NCBI RefSeq assembly: GCF_030373445.1 | Contig: NZ_JAUCYU010000005.1 | Location: 124,001 to 188,000 of the forward strand | DNA: 64,000 bases | Source: Roseovarius sp. | GTDB lineage: Bacteria; Pseudomonadota; Alphaproteobacteria; Rhodobacterales; Rhodobacteraceae | Direction: 5' to 3' | Part shown: piece by piece, positions 38,929 to 49,909 of the stretch | Numbering within the stretch: position 1 is the stretch's first letter | Layout: each line of letters opens with the position of its first letter | The notes under the pieces: model-generated | What the model saw: only the letters and a program-made list of their open reading frames with translations | What the model was told of the DNA's origin: nothing | Databases searched by the model: none | Made by a program: the position numbers and the translations under genes

Positions 38929-41130
38929 TCAGTGCTTCTTGCGCCGCTTCACGTTGCCGCCGCGCTGGCCGGGCCGGCCGGCTGTCGACCGTCCCTTCGT
39001 GCCAATGGCCGCGTCGGAGGCTTTCTCGACCGCCTGCTGCCGCGCCAGAGGGTCGTCATGCACGGCAAGGTCGACGGCCTCAAGCCGCTTGACCTCGTCG
39101 CGCAGCCGCGCCGCCTCTTCGAATTCGAGGTTCTCGGCGGCCTTGCGCATCTCGGTGCGCAGCCCGTCGAGATGGGCCTGCAGGTTGGCGCCCACCATCG
39201 GCTTGTCGACCTTTGCCGTCACGCGGTTCATGTCGACATCGCCCTTGTAGAGCCCCGACAGGATGTCATCGACATTCTTGCGGATCGTCGCCGGGGTGAT
39301 CCCGTGCTCCTCGTTATAGGCGATCTGCTTGGCGCGGCGGCGCTCGGTTTCGCCGATGGCGCGCTCCATCGAGCCGGTCATGCGGTCGGCATACATGATC
39401 ACCCGCCCGTCGGCATTCCGCGCGGCCCGCCCGATGGTCTGGATCAGCGAGGTCTCGGACCGCAGGAACCCTTCCTTGTCGGCATCGAGGATCGCCACCA
39501 GCCCGCATTCGGGAATGTCGAGCCCCTCGCGCAGCAGGTTGATCCCGATCAGAACGTCGAAGGCACCCAACCGCAGGTCGCGGAGAATCTCAATCCTTTC
39601 AAGCGTGTCGATGTCGGAATGCATGTAGCGCACCCGAATGCCCTGCTCGTGCAGGTACTCGGTCAGGTCTTCGGCCATCCGCTTGGTCAGCGTCGTCACC
39701 AGCGTCCGGTAGCCCGCCTCGGACACCCGCCGCACCTCGTCGAGCAGGTCGTCGACCTGCATCTCGACGGGCCGGATTTCCACCTGCGGGTCCAGCAGGC
39801 CCGTGGGGCGGATCACCTGTTCGGTAAAGACGCCGCCTGTCTGCTCCAATTCCCACGCGGCAGGCGTGGCCGACACGAACACCGATTGCGGGCGCATCGC
39901 ATCCCATTCCTCGAACTTGAGGGGCCGGTTGTCCATGCAGGAGGGCAGGCGGAAGCCATGTTCCGCCAGCGTGAACTTGCGCCGGTAGTCGCCCCGGTAC
40001 ATGCCGCCGATCTGCGGGACGGACACGTGGGATTCATCGGCAAAAACAATGGCATGGTCCGGGATGAACTCGAAAAGCGTCGGCGGCGGCTCACCCGGTG
40101 CGCGGCCCGTCAGGTAGCGCGAGTAGTTCTCGATCCCGTTACAGACGCCGGTCGCCTCCAGCATCTCGAGGTCGAAATTCGTTCGCTGTTCCAGCCGCTG
40201 CGCCTCGAGCAGCTTGCCTTCACCGACAAGCTGATCGAGCCGCGTCCGCAACTCCTTTTTGATGCCGATGATGGCCTGCTGCATCGTCGGCTTGGGCGTT
40301 ACGTAGTGCGAATTGGCATAGACCCGGATCTGTTCGAACGAGCCTGTCTTCGCGCCGGTCAACGGGTCGAATTCGGTAATCGATTCAAGCTCCTCGCCGA
40401 AGAAGCTCAACTTCCACGCCCGGTCTTCGAGGTGGGCAGGCCAGATCTCGAGGCTGTCGCCCCGCACCCGGAAGCTGCCCCGCTGGAAGGCCTGGTCGTT
40501 GCGGCGGTATTGCTGCGCCACGAGATCGGCGATCACCTGCCGCTGGTCATAGGCGCCGCCGGCCTTCAGATCCTGCGTCATCGCCCCGTAAGTCTCGACC
40601 GAGCCGATGCCGTAGATGCACGAGACAGAGGCCACGATGATCACGTCGTCCCGTTCCAGCAGCGCCCGCGTGGCCGAGTGGCGCATCCGGTCGATCTGCT
40701 CGTTGATCTGGCTTTCCTTCTCGATATACGTATCCGAGCGCGGCACGTAAGCTTCGGGCTGGTAGTAGTCGTAATAGCTGACAAAATACTCGACGGCATT
40801 GTCTGGAAAGAAGCCCTTGAACTCGCCGTACAGCTGGGCCGCCAAGGTCTTGTTGGGCGCGAGGATGATGGCCGGGCGCTGGGTCTCCTCGATCACCTTG
40901 GCCATTGTATAGGTCTTGCCCGTCCCGGTCGCCCCCAGCAGCACCTGGTCGCGCTCGCCGCCGTCGACGCCCTGCGACAGCTCGGCGATGGCCGTGGGCT
41001 GGTCACCGGCCGGCTGGAATTCGGTCGCCATGACGAATTTCTTGCCGCCTTCCAGCTTGTCGCGATGCTTCACGTCCGGCGCGGGCGCGTGCATCAGCGG
41101 TTCGGACTTGTCGGAATGGGCATAGGGCAT
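38929..41130 (-). CDS. uvrB: Excinuclease ABC subunit B
   Basis: 733 residues. Damage-verifying helicase of nucleotide excision repair. Walker A GATGTGKT is at 66-73, the damage-inserting beta-hairpin region [12 protein letters not shown] near 120, motif [18 protein letters not shown], helicase motifs V-VI in the C-terminal half and the UVR domain [19 protein letters not shown] near the end. The ATG at 41130 is chosen; upstream frame sequence lacks conservation. I found no GTTC-N7-GTTC SOS box in the upstream region. Confidence 0.97.
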   Translation of the reverse strand: MPYAHSDKSEPLMHAPAPDVKHRDKLEGGKKFVMATEFQPAGDQPTAIAELSQGVDGGERDQVLLGATGTGKTYTMAKVIEETQRPAIILAPNKTLAAQLYGEFKGFFPDNAVEYFVSYYDYYQPEAYVPRSDTYIEKESQINEQIDRMRHSATRALLERDDVIIVASVSCIYGIGSVETYGAMTQDLKAGGAYDQRQVIADLVAQQYRRNDQAFQRGSFRVRGDSLEIWPAHLEDRAWKLSFFGEELESITEFDPLTGAKTGSFEQIRVYANSHYVTPKPTMQQAIIGIKKELRTRLDQLVGEGKLLEAQRLEQRTNFDLEMLEATGVCNGIENYSRYLTGRAPGEPPPTLFEFIPDHAIVFADESHVSVPQIGGMYRGDYRRKFTLAEHGFRLPSCMDNRPLKFEEWDAMRPQSVFVSATPAAWELEQTGGVFTEQVIRPTGLLDPQVEIRPVEMQVDDLLDEVRRVSEAGYRTLVTTLTKRMAEDLTEYLHEQGIRVRYMHSDIDTLERIEILRDLRLGAFDVLIGINLLREGLDIPECGLVAILDADKEGFLRSETSLIQTIGRAARNADGRVIMYADRMTGSMERAIGETERRRAKQIAYNEEHGITPATIRKNVDDILSGLYKGDVDMNRVTAKVDKPMVGANLQAHLDGLRTEMRKAAENLEFEEAARLRDEVKRLEAVDLAVHDDPLARQQAVEKASDAAIGTKGRSTAGRPGQRGGNVKRRKKH

Positions 41131-41315
41131 GGGGCGAATCCTCGGGGGTTGCGCTAGACTTGGCCTCTTTCCCCGCCAGTTCAACCCGCCACTGCCCGGC
41201 CGGCGCCCTTCCTGACAGGGGTGGTCAGTATCGGGCCGTTTCGGGTTCACGCAATCGCCCTCTTGCCCAGCCGCGCGGATTTTGGAATAACCGCGATGAC
41301 CCAAGGAGTTCGCCG

Positions 41316-41627
41316 ATGCCAGCCCGTATCTACAAGCCTGCGCGCAACACCATGCAATCCGGCACCGCCAAGACCAAGCACTGGGTGCTGGAATTCGTCA
41401 ACGAGACCGGCCGCGATGTCGACCCGCTGATGGGCTGGACCTCGTCCTCGGACACGCAGGCGCAGGTCCGGATGCGGTTCTCGACCAAGGAAGCGGCGCT
41501 GGAATATGCCCGCGAACACGGGATCGACGCGGTGGTGACCGAGCCCCACAATCGCAAGCCCAATGTCCGCCCGGGCGGCTATGGCGAGAACTTCGCCACC
41601 AACCGCCGCGGCGCCTGGACCCACTGA
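41316..41627 (+). CDS. NADH dehydrogenase accessory subunit, NDUFS4-like (ETC complex I)
   Basis: 103 residues. The NDUFS4 family segment is recognisable: [22 protein letters not shown], given here by its cores HWVLEF and DPLMGWTSS, then [17 protein letters not shown]. In alphaproteobacteria this protein is a supernumerary subunit of respiratory complex I, at the inner membrane. Ribosome site AAGGAG. Divergent from uvrB. Confidence 0.9.
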   Translation: MPARIYKPARNTMQSGTAKTKHWVLEFVNETGRDVDPLMGWTSSSDTQAQVRMRFSTKEAALEYAREHGIDAVVTEPHNRKPNVRPGGYGENFATNRRGAWTH

Positions 41628-41700
41628 CAGCACGTGCGGGCGCCCCGGCGCCGACCGCAACGCGCGCGGATTGCCCGCCGGCGCAGGGCGTCGTAAGACG

Positions 41701-42345
41701 GTGCCCGTGCGCGCCTTGCTCCTCATATCGGCCCTGCTGGCCAGCCTTGCCGCCGCCCCGGCGCGGGCGCATCCGCATGTCTTCGTCGATGTCGGGCTGA
41801 GCTTCGAAACCGACGGGCAGGGGAACCTGGCCTGGGTCGAGGTGACATGGGCCTATGACGACCTCTTCTCGATGCTGATCCTGTCGGATTACGGGCTCGA
41901 CCCGGATGGTGACATGCAACTGACCGAGGCGGAGCGGGCGGAGCTGATCGGCTTCGACCTTGCCGACTGGCCCGAGGGGTTCGAGGGCGCGCTCTTCATC
42001 GACACGGCCGGGGGCAAGCTGTCGCTCGGCCCGCCCGAGTCGCTTTCCCTGGAAATGGAGGACGGTCATATCGTCACCCGCCACCGTCGCCCGGTCTCGG
42101 CCGAGGTGCCCGGGAGGATGACGGTGCGCGCCTACGACCCGTCCTATTATGCCGCACTGTCGATGATCGGCGAGATGATCCTGCCCGACGGCTGCACCGG
42201 TCAACTCACCGAGGCGGACGAGGCGGCAGCTGATGAAACGGTCGAGAACCTCGGCGACCCCGGCGAGGAGGATTTCTTCGACACGGTCGAGGTGGGGCGC
42301 TACTACGCCGATACGCTAGAGGTATCATGCGAACCGCGCTCCTGA
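41701..42345 (+). CDS. DUF1007 periplasmic protein, partner of the NicO transporter
   Basis: 214 residues from GTG at 41701 (GTG 41707 is equally possible). Signal peptide ends AAPARA, and the mature chain opens HPHVFVDV, the family hallmark and a potential metal ligand pair. An acidic segment (about 170-200, [19 protein letters not shown]) follows the mid domain. DUF1007 genes are usually next to Ni/Co (NicO) permeases and may act in metal delivery. Overlaps the permease gene by 19 bp. Confidence 0.85.
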   Translation: MPVRALLLISALLASLAAAPARAHPHVFVDVGLSFETDGQGNLAWVEVTWAYDDLFSMLILSDYGLDPDGDMQLTEAERAELIGFDLADWPEGFEGALFIDTAGGKLSLGPPESLSLEMEDGHIVTRHRRPVSAEVPGRMTVRAYDPSYYAALSMIGEMILPDGCTGQLTEADEAAADETVENLGDPGEEDFFDTVEVGRYYADTLEVSCEPRS

Positions 42346-43238
42346 TCGCGGCCGTGATGATTGCCGGGGCGGCGCTGTGGCTCTGGGCCTTTGGCGGGGC
42401 GGGTGACGTGGCCCGCTGGGCGGCCGAGGGCCAGCGCACGACGCAGGAGGCCATGGCGGCGGGGCTGCGCGCACTACGCGCGGGCGAGCCCGGCGCGCTG
42501 GCGGCGCTGCTCGGCACCAGCTTTGCCTACGGGTTCTTCCACGCGGCCGGGCCGGGCCACGGCAAGGTGCTGATCGGCGGTTACGGGGTGGGGGCAAGGG
42601 TGCCGGCACTGCGCCTGTCGCTGCTGGCGCTGGCATCTAGCCTTGCACAGGCGGCGACGGCGGTGGCGCTGGTCTATGCCGGGGTGCTGGTGCTGAACCT
42701 GTCGCGGCCGGCAATGACGGGGTTTGCCGACAGGGCAATGGCGCCGGCGAGCTACGGTGCCATTGCGCTGGTCGGCTTTTGGCTGGCGGTGCGGGGCGCG
42801 CGGCGGGTGTGGACGTCGCGCCCGGCGCACGACCATGACCACGCCCACCATCACCATGGCCCCGACGGCCATTGCGACACCTGCGGCCACCGCCACGGAC
42901 CGACGCTGGAAGAGGCGGCAGAGGTCAAATCGTGGCGCGACGCGGCGATGCTGGTGGGCGCCGTCGCCATCCGGCCCTGCACCGGCGCGCTGTTCCTGCT
43001 GATCCTGACATGGCGCTTCGGCCTCGACGCGGCTGGTATTGCCGGGGCCTTTACCATGGGGCTGGGCACCGCCTGCGTGACCATCGCGGTCGCCGTGGCC
43101 GCGGTCACCTTGCGCGAAGGGGCGCTCAGCCGGCTGGCAACGGGGCAGGGTGCCGCCCGCGCACTGCCCCTGATCGAGATCGCCGCTGGTTGCCTGATTG
43201 CCGCCATCGCGGGCCAGCTTCTGCTCGCCGCGCTGTGA
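42327..43238 (+). CDS. NicO/RcnA-type nickel-cobalt transporter
   Basis: 303 residues, six or seven helices. The family signature HAAGPGHGK (72-80) and the second motif [13 protein letters not shown] are present. A cytosolic or periplasmic His-rich loop (residues about 168-190: [10 protein letters not shown], then [10 protein letters not shown]) should bind metal. Direction of transport (uptake or efflux) cannot be decided from the sequence. Translation is coupled to the DUF1007 gene. Confidence 0.9.
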   Translation: MRTALLIAAVMIAGAALWLWAFGGAGDVARWAAEGQRTTQEAMAAGLRALRAGEPGALAALLGTSFAYGFFHAAGPGHGKVLIGGYGVGARVPALRLSLLALASSLAQAATAVALVYAGVLVLNLSRPAMTGFADRAMAPASYGAIALVGFWLAVRGARRVWTSRPAHDHDHAHHHHGPDGHCDTCGHRHGPTLEEAAEVKSWRDAAMLVGAVAIRPCTGALFLLILTWRFGLDAAGIAGAFTMGLGTACVTIAVAVAAVTLREGALSRLATGQGAARALPLIEIAAGCLIAAIAGQLLLAAL

Positions 43239-43277
43239 CGTCTTGCCGCGGGCGTGCGGCTTGGGTAGGCGAGCGGC

Positions 43278-44642
43278 ATGAAGGACGCACTGACATACCG
43301 CCAGCACGCAAGGGCGACCCTGATGCTGGGCCTGCCGCTGATCGGCAGCCACGTGGCGCAGTTCGCCATCACGCTGACCGATGCGGCGATGCTGGGCTGG
43401 TACTCGGTTGACGCGCTGGCGGCCGAGGTGCTGGGCGGCACGACCTTCTTCGTCTTCTTCATCATGGGCTCGGGCTTTGCCTGGGCGGTGATGCCGATGG
43501 TGGCCTCGGCGCAGGCCGCGGGGCAGGAGGCGCAGGTGCGCCGCGTGACCCGCATGGGCGCCTGGGCCTCGGTGCTTTACGCGCTTGCGGTGCTGCCGGT
43601 GCTCTACTGGTCCGGGCCGGTCTTCCGCGCGCTGGGACAGGACCCGGAGATCTCGGCGCTCGCCGAGGATTACCTGCGCATCGCGGGCTTCGCCACGCTG
43701 CCCGCGCTCCTGGTGATGGTGTTGAAATCCTACCTGGCGGCGCTGGAGCGTACGCAGGTCGTACTCTGGGTCACGGTGGCGGCGGTCGGCCTGAACATCG
43801 TGGTGAACTACGCGCTGATCTTCGGCCATTGGGGCTTCCCCGAGATGGGGGTGCAGGGCGCCGCCATCGCCTCGCTCGCGGTCAATGTCGCCTCCTTCGT
43901 GGTGCTGGCCGTCTACGTCGCCATCGCCACGCCCGAGCACACGCTCTTCCAGCGCGTCTGGCGCCCGGACTGGGAGGCGTTCGGCCGGGTCTTCCGCCTT
44001 GGCTGGCCAATCGGCATCACCAACCTGGCCGAGGTCGGGCTGTTTGCCGCCTCGACGGCGATGATGGGCTGGCTGGGCAAGCTGCCGCTGGCGGCGCACG
44101 GGATCGCGATGCAGGTCGCCTCGGTCATGTTCATGGTGCACCTTGGCCTGTCGAACGCCGCCACGGTGCGGGCGGGGCAGGCCTTTGGCCGGGGCGACGG
44201 GCCGGGGCTCCGGTCAGGGGCGCTGGTTGTGCTGGCGATGTCTGGCGTGGTGGCGCTGCTGACGGTGGCGATCTTCCTGATCGTCCCCGAACCCCTGATC
44301 GGCCTGTTCATGAGCCCGTCGGAGCCCAACCGCGCGGGCGTCATCGCCGTGGGCACCGGCCTTCTGGCGGCGGCGGCCCTGTTCCAGCTGGTGGATGCGG
44401 GGCAGGTGATGGCGCTTGGGCTTCTGCGAGGGGTGCACGACACCCGCGTGCCGATGATCATCGCCGCCGTCAGTTACTGGGGCATCGGGGTGCCGGTCAG
44501 CTACGTGATGGGGTTCACGCTGGGCTGGGGCGGCGTCGGCATCTGGCTGGGGCTGGCGGTGGGGCTGGCCTTTGCCGCGGTTTTCATGCTGGCGCGGTTC
44601 TGGGGCTGGTCGGCCCGCAACGTGGCGGCGCGGATGGGGTAA
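43278..44642 (+). CDS. MATE family multidrug efflux transporter
   Basis: 454 residues with twelve helices in two MatE repeats (first repeat from GLPLIGSHVAQFAITLTDAA, second from LGWPIGITNLAEVGLF). Na+ or H+ antiport of cationic drugs is the expected role. Belongs to the NorM/DinF-like part of the family by appearance. No signal of regulation is visible. Confidence 0.92.
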   Translation: MKDALTYRQHARATLMLGLPLIGSHVAQFAITLTDAAMLGWYSVDALAAEVLGGTTFFVFFIMGSGFAWAVMPMVASAQAAGQEAQVRRVTRMGAWASVLYALAVLPVLYWSGPVFRALGQDPEISALAEDYLRIAGFATLPALLVMVLKSYLAALERTQVVLWVTVAAVGLNIVVNYALIFGHWGFPEMGVQGAAIASLAVNVASFVVLAVYVAIATPEHTLFQRVWRPDWEAFGRVFRLGWPIGITNLAEVGLFAASTAMMGWLGKLPLAAHGIAMQVASVMFMVHLGLSNAATVRAGQAFGRGDGPGLRSGALVVLAMSGVVALLTVAIFLIVPEPLIGLFMSPSEPNRAGVIAVGTGLLAAAALFQLVDAGQVMALGLLRGVHDTRVPMIIAAVSYWGIGVPVSYVMGFTLGWGGVGIWLGLAVGLAFAAVFMLARFWGWSARNVAARMG

Positions 44643-44710
44643 AAGGCGCTTCCGGGCGGCGTTTCCATGCTATGCTGTTCTCGTTTCAGCATCGGGAAGG
44701 ATCGGCCACC

Positions 44711-45526
44711 ATGGACTTCAAGGAATTCGCCCGTCTCGAAGTCGACGGCTGGTCCGACGAAGACCTCGCCGAAACCTACGTCACCCGCTTCTCCAGGGCC
44801 ACGGACATGGCGGTCGCACCGATGCTTGCCTGTCTCGAGCCTGGCTGCGACCTGCTCGACCTGTGCTGCGGGCAGGGCAACCTGAGCGCCGCCGCCCATG
44901 ACAGCGGTTTCCGGGTGACCGGCCTCGATTTCTCGCGCGAGATGCTGGCCCACGCGCATGAACGGGCCCCCGACGTGGTCTTCATCGTGGGCGACGCGCA
45001 GGAGATGCCCTTCGACGACGGCGCCTTCGACGCGGTGACCTGCGGCTTCGGCCTGATGCACGTGCCCGACCAGCCCAAGGCGCTGGCCGAGGTGGCCCGC
45101 GTGCTGCGCCCCGGCGGGCGCTTCGTCATGGCCAGCTGGCACGGGCCGGACGTGTCGGAAACCTTCGCGCTGCTCTACGGCAGCGTGCAGGCCCATGGCG
45201 CGACGTCCGTGAAGATGCCCGAAAGCCCCGACTTCCACCAGTTCGCCCGGGAAACGACGGCCCGCGACCTGTTCGACAAGGCGGGGCTGACACTTGACCG
45301 GTTCGAAACGATCGCCTGCCACTGGGACCTCGACGATCCGGCCGGGGTGATCGAAATCTTCCAGAACGGCGCACCGCGGGCGAGCTACCTGCTGACCAAC
45401 CAGCCGAAGAAGAACCTTCAGGCGATCCGGAAGGCCATCACCGCCGAGGCGAGGAGGAAATTCGCCAATGGCGATGGATGGAAGGTGCCGATGCCGGCTG
45501 CGCTGGCGGTGGCCACCAGGCGGTAA
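44711..45526 (+). CDS. Class I SAM-dependent methyltransferase
   Basis: 271 residues. Motif I LLDLCCGQGNLS (about 52-63), motif II-like VTGLDFSREML, post-II FIVGDAQEMPFDDGAFDAV and motif III LAEVARVLRPGGRFVMASW place it with Ubi/menaquinone-type (UbiE-like) methyltransferases. Small-molecule substrate unknown. The ATG at 44711 lies in a GGATCGGCCACC context and no upstream frame is conserved. Confidence 0.9.
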   Translation: MDFKEFARLEVDGWSDEDLAETYVTRFSRATDMAVAPMLACLEPGCDLLDLCCGQGNLSAAAHDSGFRVTGLDFSREMLAHAHERAPDVVFIVGDAQEMPFDDGAFDAVTCGFGLMHVPDQPKALAEVARVLRPGGRFVMASWHGPDVSETFALLYGSVQAHGATSVKMPESPDFHQFARETTARDLFDKAGLTLDRFETIACHWDLDDPAGVIEIFQNGAPRASYLLTNQPKKNLQAIRKAITAEARRKFANGDGWKVPMPAALAVATRR

Positions 45527-45545
45527 GCCGGGGCCAGGAAGACCG

Positions 45546-46076
45546 CTACGCCCTGTCGGTGGTGGGCGCCGTCAAATCGCGCTCCATGAAGATCAGCCAG
45601 TCCCGCATCTCGGGCTCAAGCTGGTAATACGGGTCGATCGGGCGAAAGCCGAGCCGCTTGTAAAGGCCCTGCGCCTCGGCCTGCTTCGGGCCGGTATCCA
45701 GACGCATCGTGTGATAGCCGATGGCCACGGCCTCTTCGATGACCCTTTGTGCCAGCAACTGGCCCAGTCCGCGACCGTGATGGCCGGGCGCGACGAACAG
45801 GCGCTTCATCTCGCAGACACCGTCGCCAAGGTCATGCAGGGCAATACAGCCAAGCGCCTCGCCGTCCTCAATCGCCAGAAGCAGCCGGCCGCCGGGCGGC
45901 CGGAATTTCCCCGGCAAGTCCGCCAGTTCCGCTTCGAATGTCACCGGGTCGAAATACGTGCGGATGAGCGATACGGAGTCGCTATGGCGTTCAAGGTGCC
46001 AGTCCACGAAGCCCCGCATCAGGCTCCGCACCGCCTCCAGATGGGCCTCTTCCTCTGCCTGAACGAGTTCGACCAT
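45546..46076 (-). CDS. GNAT family N-acetyltransferase
   Basis: 176 residues. The acetyl-CoA pyrophosphate loop is GHHGRGLGQLLAQRV, preceded by EMKRLFVAP and followed by LYKRLGFRPIDPYY, a complete GNAT pattern. Start at 46076 is preferred (AGGGG 8 bp upstream) over a GTG at 46109. Third gene of a minus-strand set aspartate aminotransferase-136 aa protein-GNAT. Confidence 0.85.
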   Translation of the reverse strand: MVELVQAEEEAHLEAVRSLMRGFVDWHLERHSDSVSLIRTYFDPVTFEAELADLPGKFRPPGGRLLLAIEDGEALGCIALHDLGDGVCEMKRLFVAPGHHGRGLGQLLAQRVIEEAVAIGYHTMRLDTGPKQAEAQGLYKRLGFRPIDPYYQLEPEMRDWLIFMERDLTAPTTDRA

Positions 46077-46157
46077 CGGATCATCCCCTGCCGCCACGTC
46101 AGGGGCCACCGTATCACGGGTCAGGGCAAAATGAAGGGCGCCGCCGGACCGGCCCGG

Positions 46158-46568
46158 TCAGCCCCCCTGTTCCTTCATGAGCCGCTCGGCCTTCTTGCGC
46201 ACCAGGACCGAGCGCAGGTCGTGCATCGCCAGCAGAAGCGCGTCGCTCACCAGTTCGAGCTGCTCGTCGGTGGCCTTCGACTGGGCCCAGTGGGTCGTCG
46301 TGTTGAGATAGTCGACCGCCCGGTGAATGTCGTCGATATCCCTGTGGGCGAGGATTTCCAGCCGCTCGGCCATCCAGTCCTCGATCACGCTCTTGTCACG
46401 CTCGGTCAGCTCGCGGTCGCCATGCGGCTTGATCTGGCCGTTGCGGATGTTGACCACGGCGATCTGGTCCATCTCGATCCGGCGCTGGCGGTTCTCGGTA
46501 TCGACAAGAAACACGAAGGCGCCGTTCTCGCGCACCCGAAAGTAATATTCCGGCAGATCGTCCGACAT
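46158..46568 (-). CDS. Conserved hypothetical protein
   Basis: 136 residues, cytosolic, charged. The N-terminus DLPEYYFRVRENGAFVFLVD is typical of a small Rhodobacterales family without known function. The middle shows a regular helix (LTERDKSVIEDWMAER). It follows the aminotransferase gene by 13 bp, so it is probably co-transcribed with it. Confidence 0.65.
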   Translation of the reverse strand: MSDDLPEYYFRVRENGAFVFLVDTENRQRRIEMDQIAVVNIRNGQIKPHGDRELTERDKSVIEDWMAERLEILAHRDIDDIHRAVDYLNTTTHWAQSKATDEQLELVSDALLLAMHDLRSVLVRKKAERLMKEQGG

Positions 46569-46581
46569 CGCCCCTCGGTTC

Positions 46582-47832
<1,251 letters not shown>

Positions 47833-47846
47833 CTAGTTCATTAGTG

Positions 47847-47871
47847 ACAAACCGGACCATTGACCGGTTGT
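47847..47871. promoter_or_regulatory. Imperfect dyad between aminotransferase and XRE genes
   Basis: ACAAACCGG and CCGGTTGT flank an 8-base centre, forming an AACCGG-N8-CCGGTT inverted repeat 40 bp before the XRE start. This is the size of site bound by dimeric XRE proteins, so autoregulation is plausible. Prediction by eye. Confidence 0.35.
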
Positions 47872-47910
47872 AAAGGCCCGTCTCCCGAAAGACCAAAGAA
47901 AGGACTTCCC

Positions 47911-48315
47911 ATGAACGCCCAGACCGAGGATGGCTGGTACGACCCGAACGCAACAACCTTTGGCGACCGCGTCGCCGGGGCGCGCGAACAGGCCGGCATG
48001 AGCCAGGCCGACCTGGCAAAACGGCTTGGCGTCAAACTGAAAACCCTGAAATCCTGGGAAGACGACCTGAGCGAGCCGCGCGCCAACAAGCTGTCGATGA
48101 TGGCGGGCATGCTGAACGTCTCGCTCCTGTGGCTGCTGAGCGGCGAGGGCCCCGGCCCGGACGGCCCGGAAGATGCCAACGAATTGTCGCCGGACGTGAC
48201 CGAGCTGCTGATGGAAATCCGCGATATCCGCTCGCAGCTGGCGCTTTCCGCCGACCGGCTCGGCCGGCTCGAGAAATCGCTGCGCGCCAAGCTGAAAGAG
48301 GAAGCGCTTGCCTGA
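47911..48315 (+). CDS. XRE-family helix-turn-helix regulator
   Basis: 134 residues. HTH_3 domain at about 17-72: RVAGAREQAGMSQADLAKRL and VKLKTLKSWEDD contain the recognition helix, followed by RANKLSMMAGMLNVSLLWLLSG. The C-terminal part (about 90-130) looks like a coiled coil. It is much too short to be a PccR/ScfR regulator. AAAGGA ribosome site. The stop overlaps sdhE. Confidence 0.85.
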   Translation: MNAQTEDGWYDPNATTFGDRVAGAREQAGMSQADLAKRLGVKLKTLKSWEDDLSEPRANKLSMMAGMLNVSLLWLLSGEGPGPDGPEDANELSPDVTELLMEIRDIRSQLALSADRLGRLEKSLRAKLKEEALA

Positions 48316-48589
48316 AGCGACGCCGACCGGAGAAACCGCCGAGCATCGGCTGAAACGGCTTCGGATGCGCTCGATGCGGCGCGGCATCAAGGAGATGGAC
48401 ATCATCCTTGGCCGTTTCGCCGAGACGGGGCTGGGCGCGCTCGACGCGGAGATGCTCGATCTCTACGACGCGCTGCTCTCCGAGAACGATCACGACCTTT
48501 ATCAATGGGTGACGGGGCAGAGCGCTCCGCCGCCCCGCTTTGCCGGCCTGGTCGACCGGATCGCGCGGGTCAGCACACCGGCGAATTGA
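48308..48589 (+). CDS. sdhE: FAD assembly factor SdhE
   Basis: 93 residues from TTG at 48308. The RGxxE motif (RGIKE, residues 25-29) within RLRMRSMRRGIKEMDIILGRF defines the succinate dehydrogenase assembly factor that promotes covalent flavinylation of SdhA. The rest (ALLSENDHDLYQWVTG) also fits. Overlaps the XRE gene by 8 bp, so it is expressed with it. Confidence 0.92.
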   Translation: MPEATPTGETAEHRLKRLRMRSMRRGIKEMDIILGRFAETGLGALDAEMLDLYDALLSENDHDLYQWVTGQSAPPPRFAGLVDRIARVSTPAN

Positions 48590-48679
48590 GTCGACTTTTA
48601 TCTATCTGGCTCGCGTTTACGACTTATTGGGCATTTGCGGGCTAAGACCGGCTCCGAGCAGTCACGCACGGAGCCGAGA

Positions 48680-49180
48680 ATGAGTTTGCAAAACCCCCCT
48701 CTGCTGTCGCCCGAGCAGCAAAGCTTCATGTCGGGATATCTCGATTCCCTGGCACTGGTGGAGCGTCTGCATCGGCTGTTGCTGGACGTCATCAAGGATG
48801 AGTTCGAACGGCTCGGCGTGCTCGAGATCAACGCGGTGCAGGCGCTGCTGCTGTTCAACATCGGCGACAACGAGGTGACGGCGGGCGAGTTGAAGACGCG
48901 CGGCTACTATCAGGGCAGCAATGTCAGCTACAATCTCAAGAAGCTGGTCGAGATGGGCTACATGCACCACCAGCGATGCGAGATCGACCGCCGTTCGGTG
49001 CGGGTGCGCCTGACCGAAAAGGGGCGCGGCATCCGGGCGGTCATTTCGAAACTTTTCGCCAGCCATGCCGAGGGGCTGCAAAGCAGGGGCGTGCTGGGCA
49101 ATGACGGCATCGACCAGATCAACAGCTCACTGCGCCGGGTCGAGCGGTACTGGGCCGACCAGATCCGCTATATCTACTGA
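48680..49180 (+). CDS. ldtR: MarR-family regulator, LdtR-like
   Basis: 166 residues. Winged-helix protein of the MarR family; the segment FNIGDNEVTAGELKTRGYY followed by GSNVSYNLKKLVEMGYMHH matches LdtR of Liberibacter and its relatives closely. LdtR controls L,D-transpeptidase and envelope stress genes there. The start at 48680 is chosen because conservation begins there. Its 3' end overlaps the opposite-strand VWA gene by 54 bp. The target genes are not in this window. Confidence 0.8.
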   Translation: MSLQNPPLLSPEQQSFMSGYLDSLALVERLHRLLLDVIKDEFERLGVLEINAVQALLLFNIGDNEVTAGELKTRGYYQGSNVSYNLKKLVEMGYMHHQRCEIDRRSVRVRLTEKGRGIRAVISKLFASHAEGLQSRGVLGNDGIDQINSSLRRVERYWADQIRYIY

Positions 49181-49909
49181 CGTCCCGGCCCCGGCCGGGT
49201 CGCGCGACACGGCGGCAGGCTGAAGCTCCCGTATCAGCTTGCGGCGCATGGCCTCGGCGAAATCCTCGTAATCCAGAGCGGCCACCACGAAGGCGCCCGG
49301 GCCGCGGATCACGTAGGACTGGTAATATCCCATTAACGATTTGACGTTGTGACGGTTCTTCGTCGTGTTCGAGGGCCCGTCGGGCCCGATCACCAGCCCG
49401 TTGATAATCACCGGGCCGGTCTCGTGCGGTTCGATCAGCCGGGGATGGCGGCCGATATTCGACGGGCCATCGCCGGAAATGTCGAGCGTCATCCGCCAGC
49501 ACCCTGCCTGTTGTTGAAGCTCGGCGGCGCCGAAGACCATCGCGGCGCCGATCGCTGTGGACGGGTTGTTGACCGGCACTGACTTGGTGCTGCGCACCAC
49601 CTCCGCCGCGGCCAGCAGGGCGGCGGGGCCGGTCACGTCCTGCCATCCGATCACGACGCGCTGATGGCCTTGCGCGCTCCATTCGAAGACCATCAGCCGC
49701 ACCGGCGCCTCGGGGTACAGCAGGAAGGCTTCCTGCACCTCCGGATCAAGCAGCGCCGCGGCCAGACCGTCCAGTTGCAGACGGTATTCCCACATGTCGA
49801 CCGAGCCCGACACGTCGAGCCCCAGCGCCAGCGCCTGCCGGCAGGCGGAATGCGCCGGGGCGGCCAGCATCGCCGTCAGCAGCAGCACAAGGCGCGCCAG
49901 CCCCCTCAT
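49127..49909 (-). CDS. Secreted VWA-domain (DUF1194) protein, third of three
   Basis: 260 residues. Signal peptide (ending APAHSA), then a von Willebrand A fold typical of DUF1194. The metal-site opening is LDVSGSVDMWEY, DxSxS preserved; LDISGDGPSNIG marks the second ligand region. It is the most divergent of the three tandem copies, with a longer tail after the domain. Overlaps the preceding copy (ATGA). The protein is probably periplasmic. Confidence 0.85.
   Translation of the reverse strand: MRGLARLVLLLTAMLAAPAHSACRQALALGLDVSGSVDMWEYRLQLDGLAAALLDPEVQEAFLLYPEAPVRLMVFEWSAQGHQRVVIGWQDVTGPAALLAAAEVVRSTKSVPVNNPSTAIGAAMVFGAAELQQQAGCWRMTLDISGDGPSNIGRHPRLIEPHETGPVIINGLVIGPDGPSNTTKNRHNVKSLMGYYQSYVIRGPGAFVVAALDYEDFAEAMRRKLIRELQPAAVSRDPAGAGTSVDIADLVGPVPLDPAQ

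Noticed and set aside
41131..41315. SOS box upstream of uvrB
   Set aside because: The GTTC words present are not followed by a second GTTC at the required 7-base spacing.
42168..43311. Minus-strand frames over the DUF1007/NicO genes
   Set aside because: They encode His/Arg/Ala-rich shadows of the real genes and have no start context.
47911..48315. XRE protein as the PccR regulator of the pcc genes
   Set aside because: ScfR/PccR proteins have over 400 residues with a C-terminal acyl-CoA-sensing part. This one is 134 residues and is coupled to sdhE.
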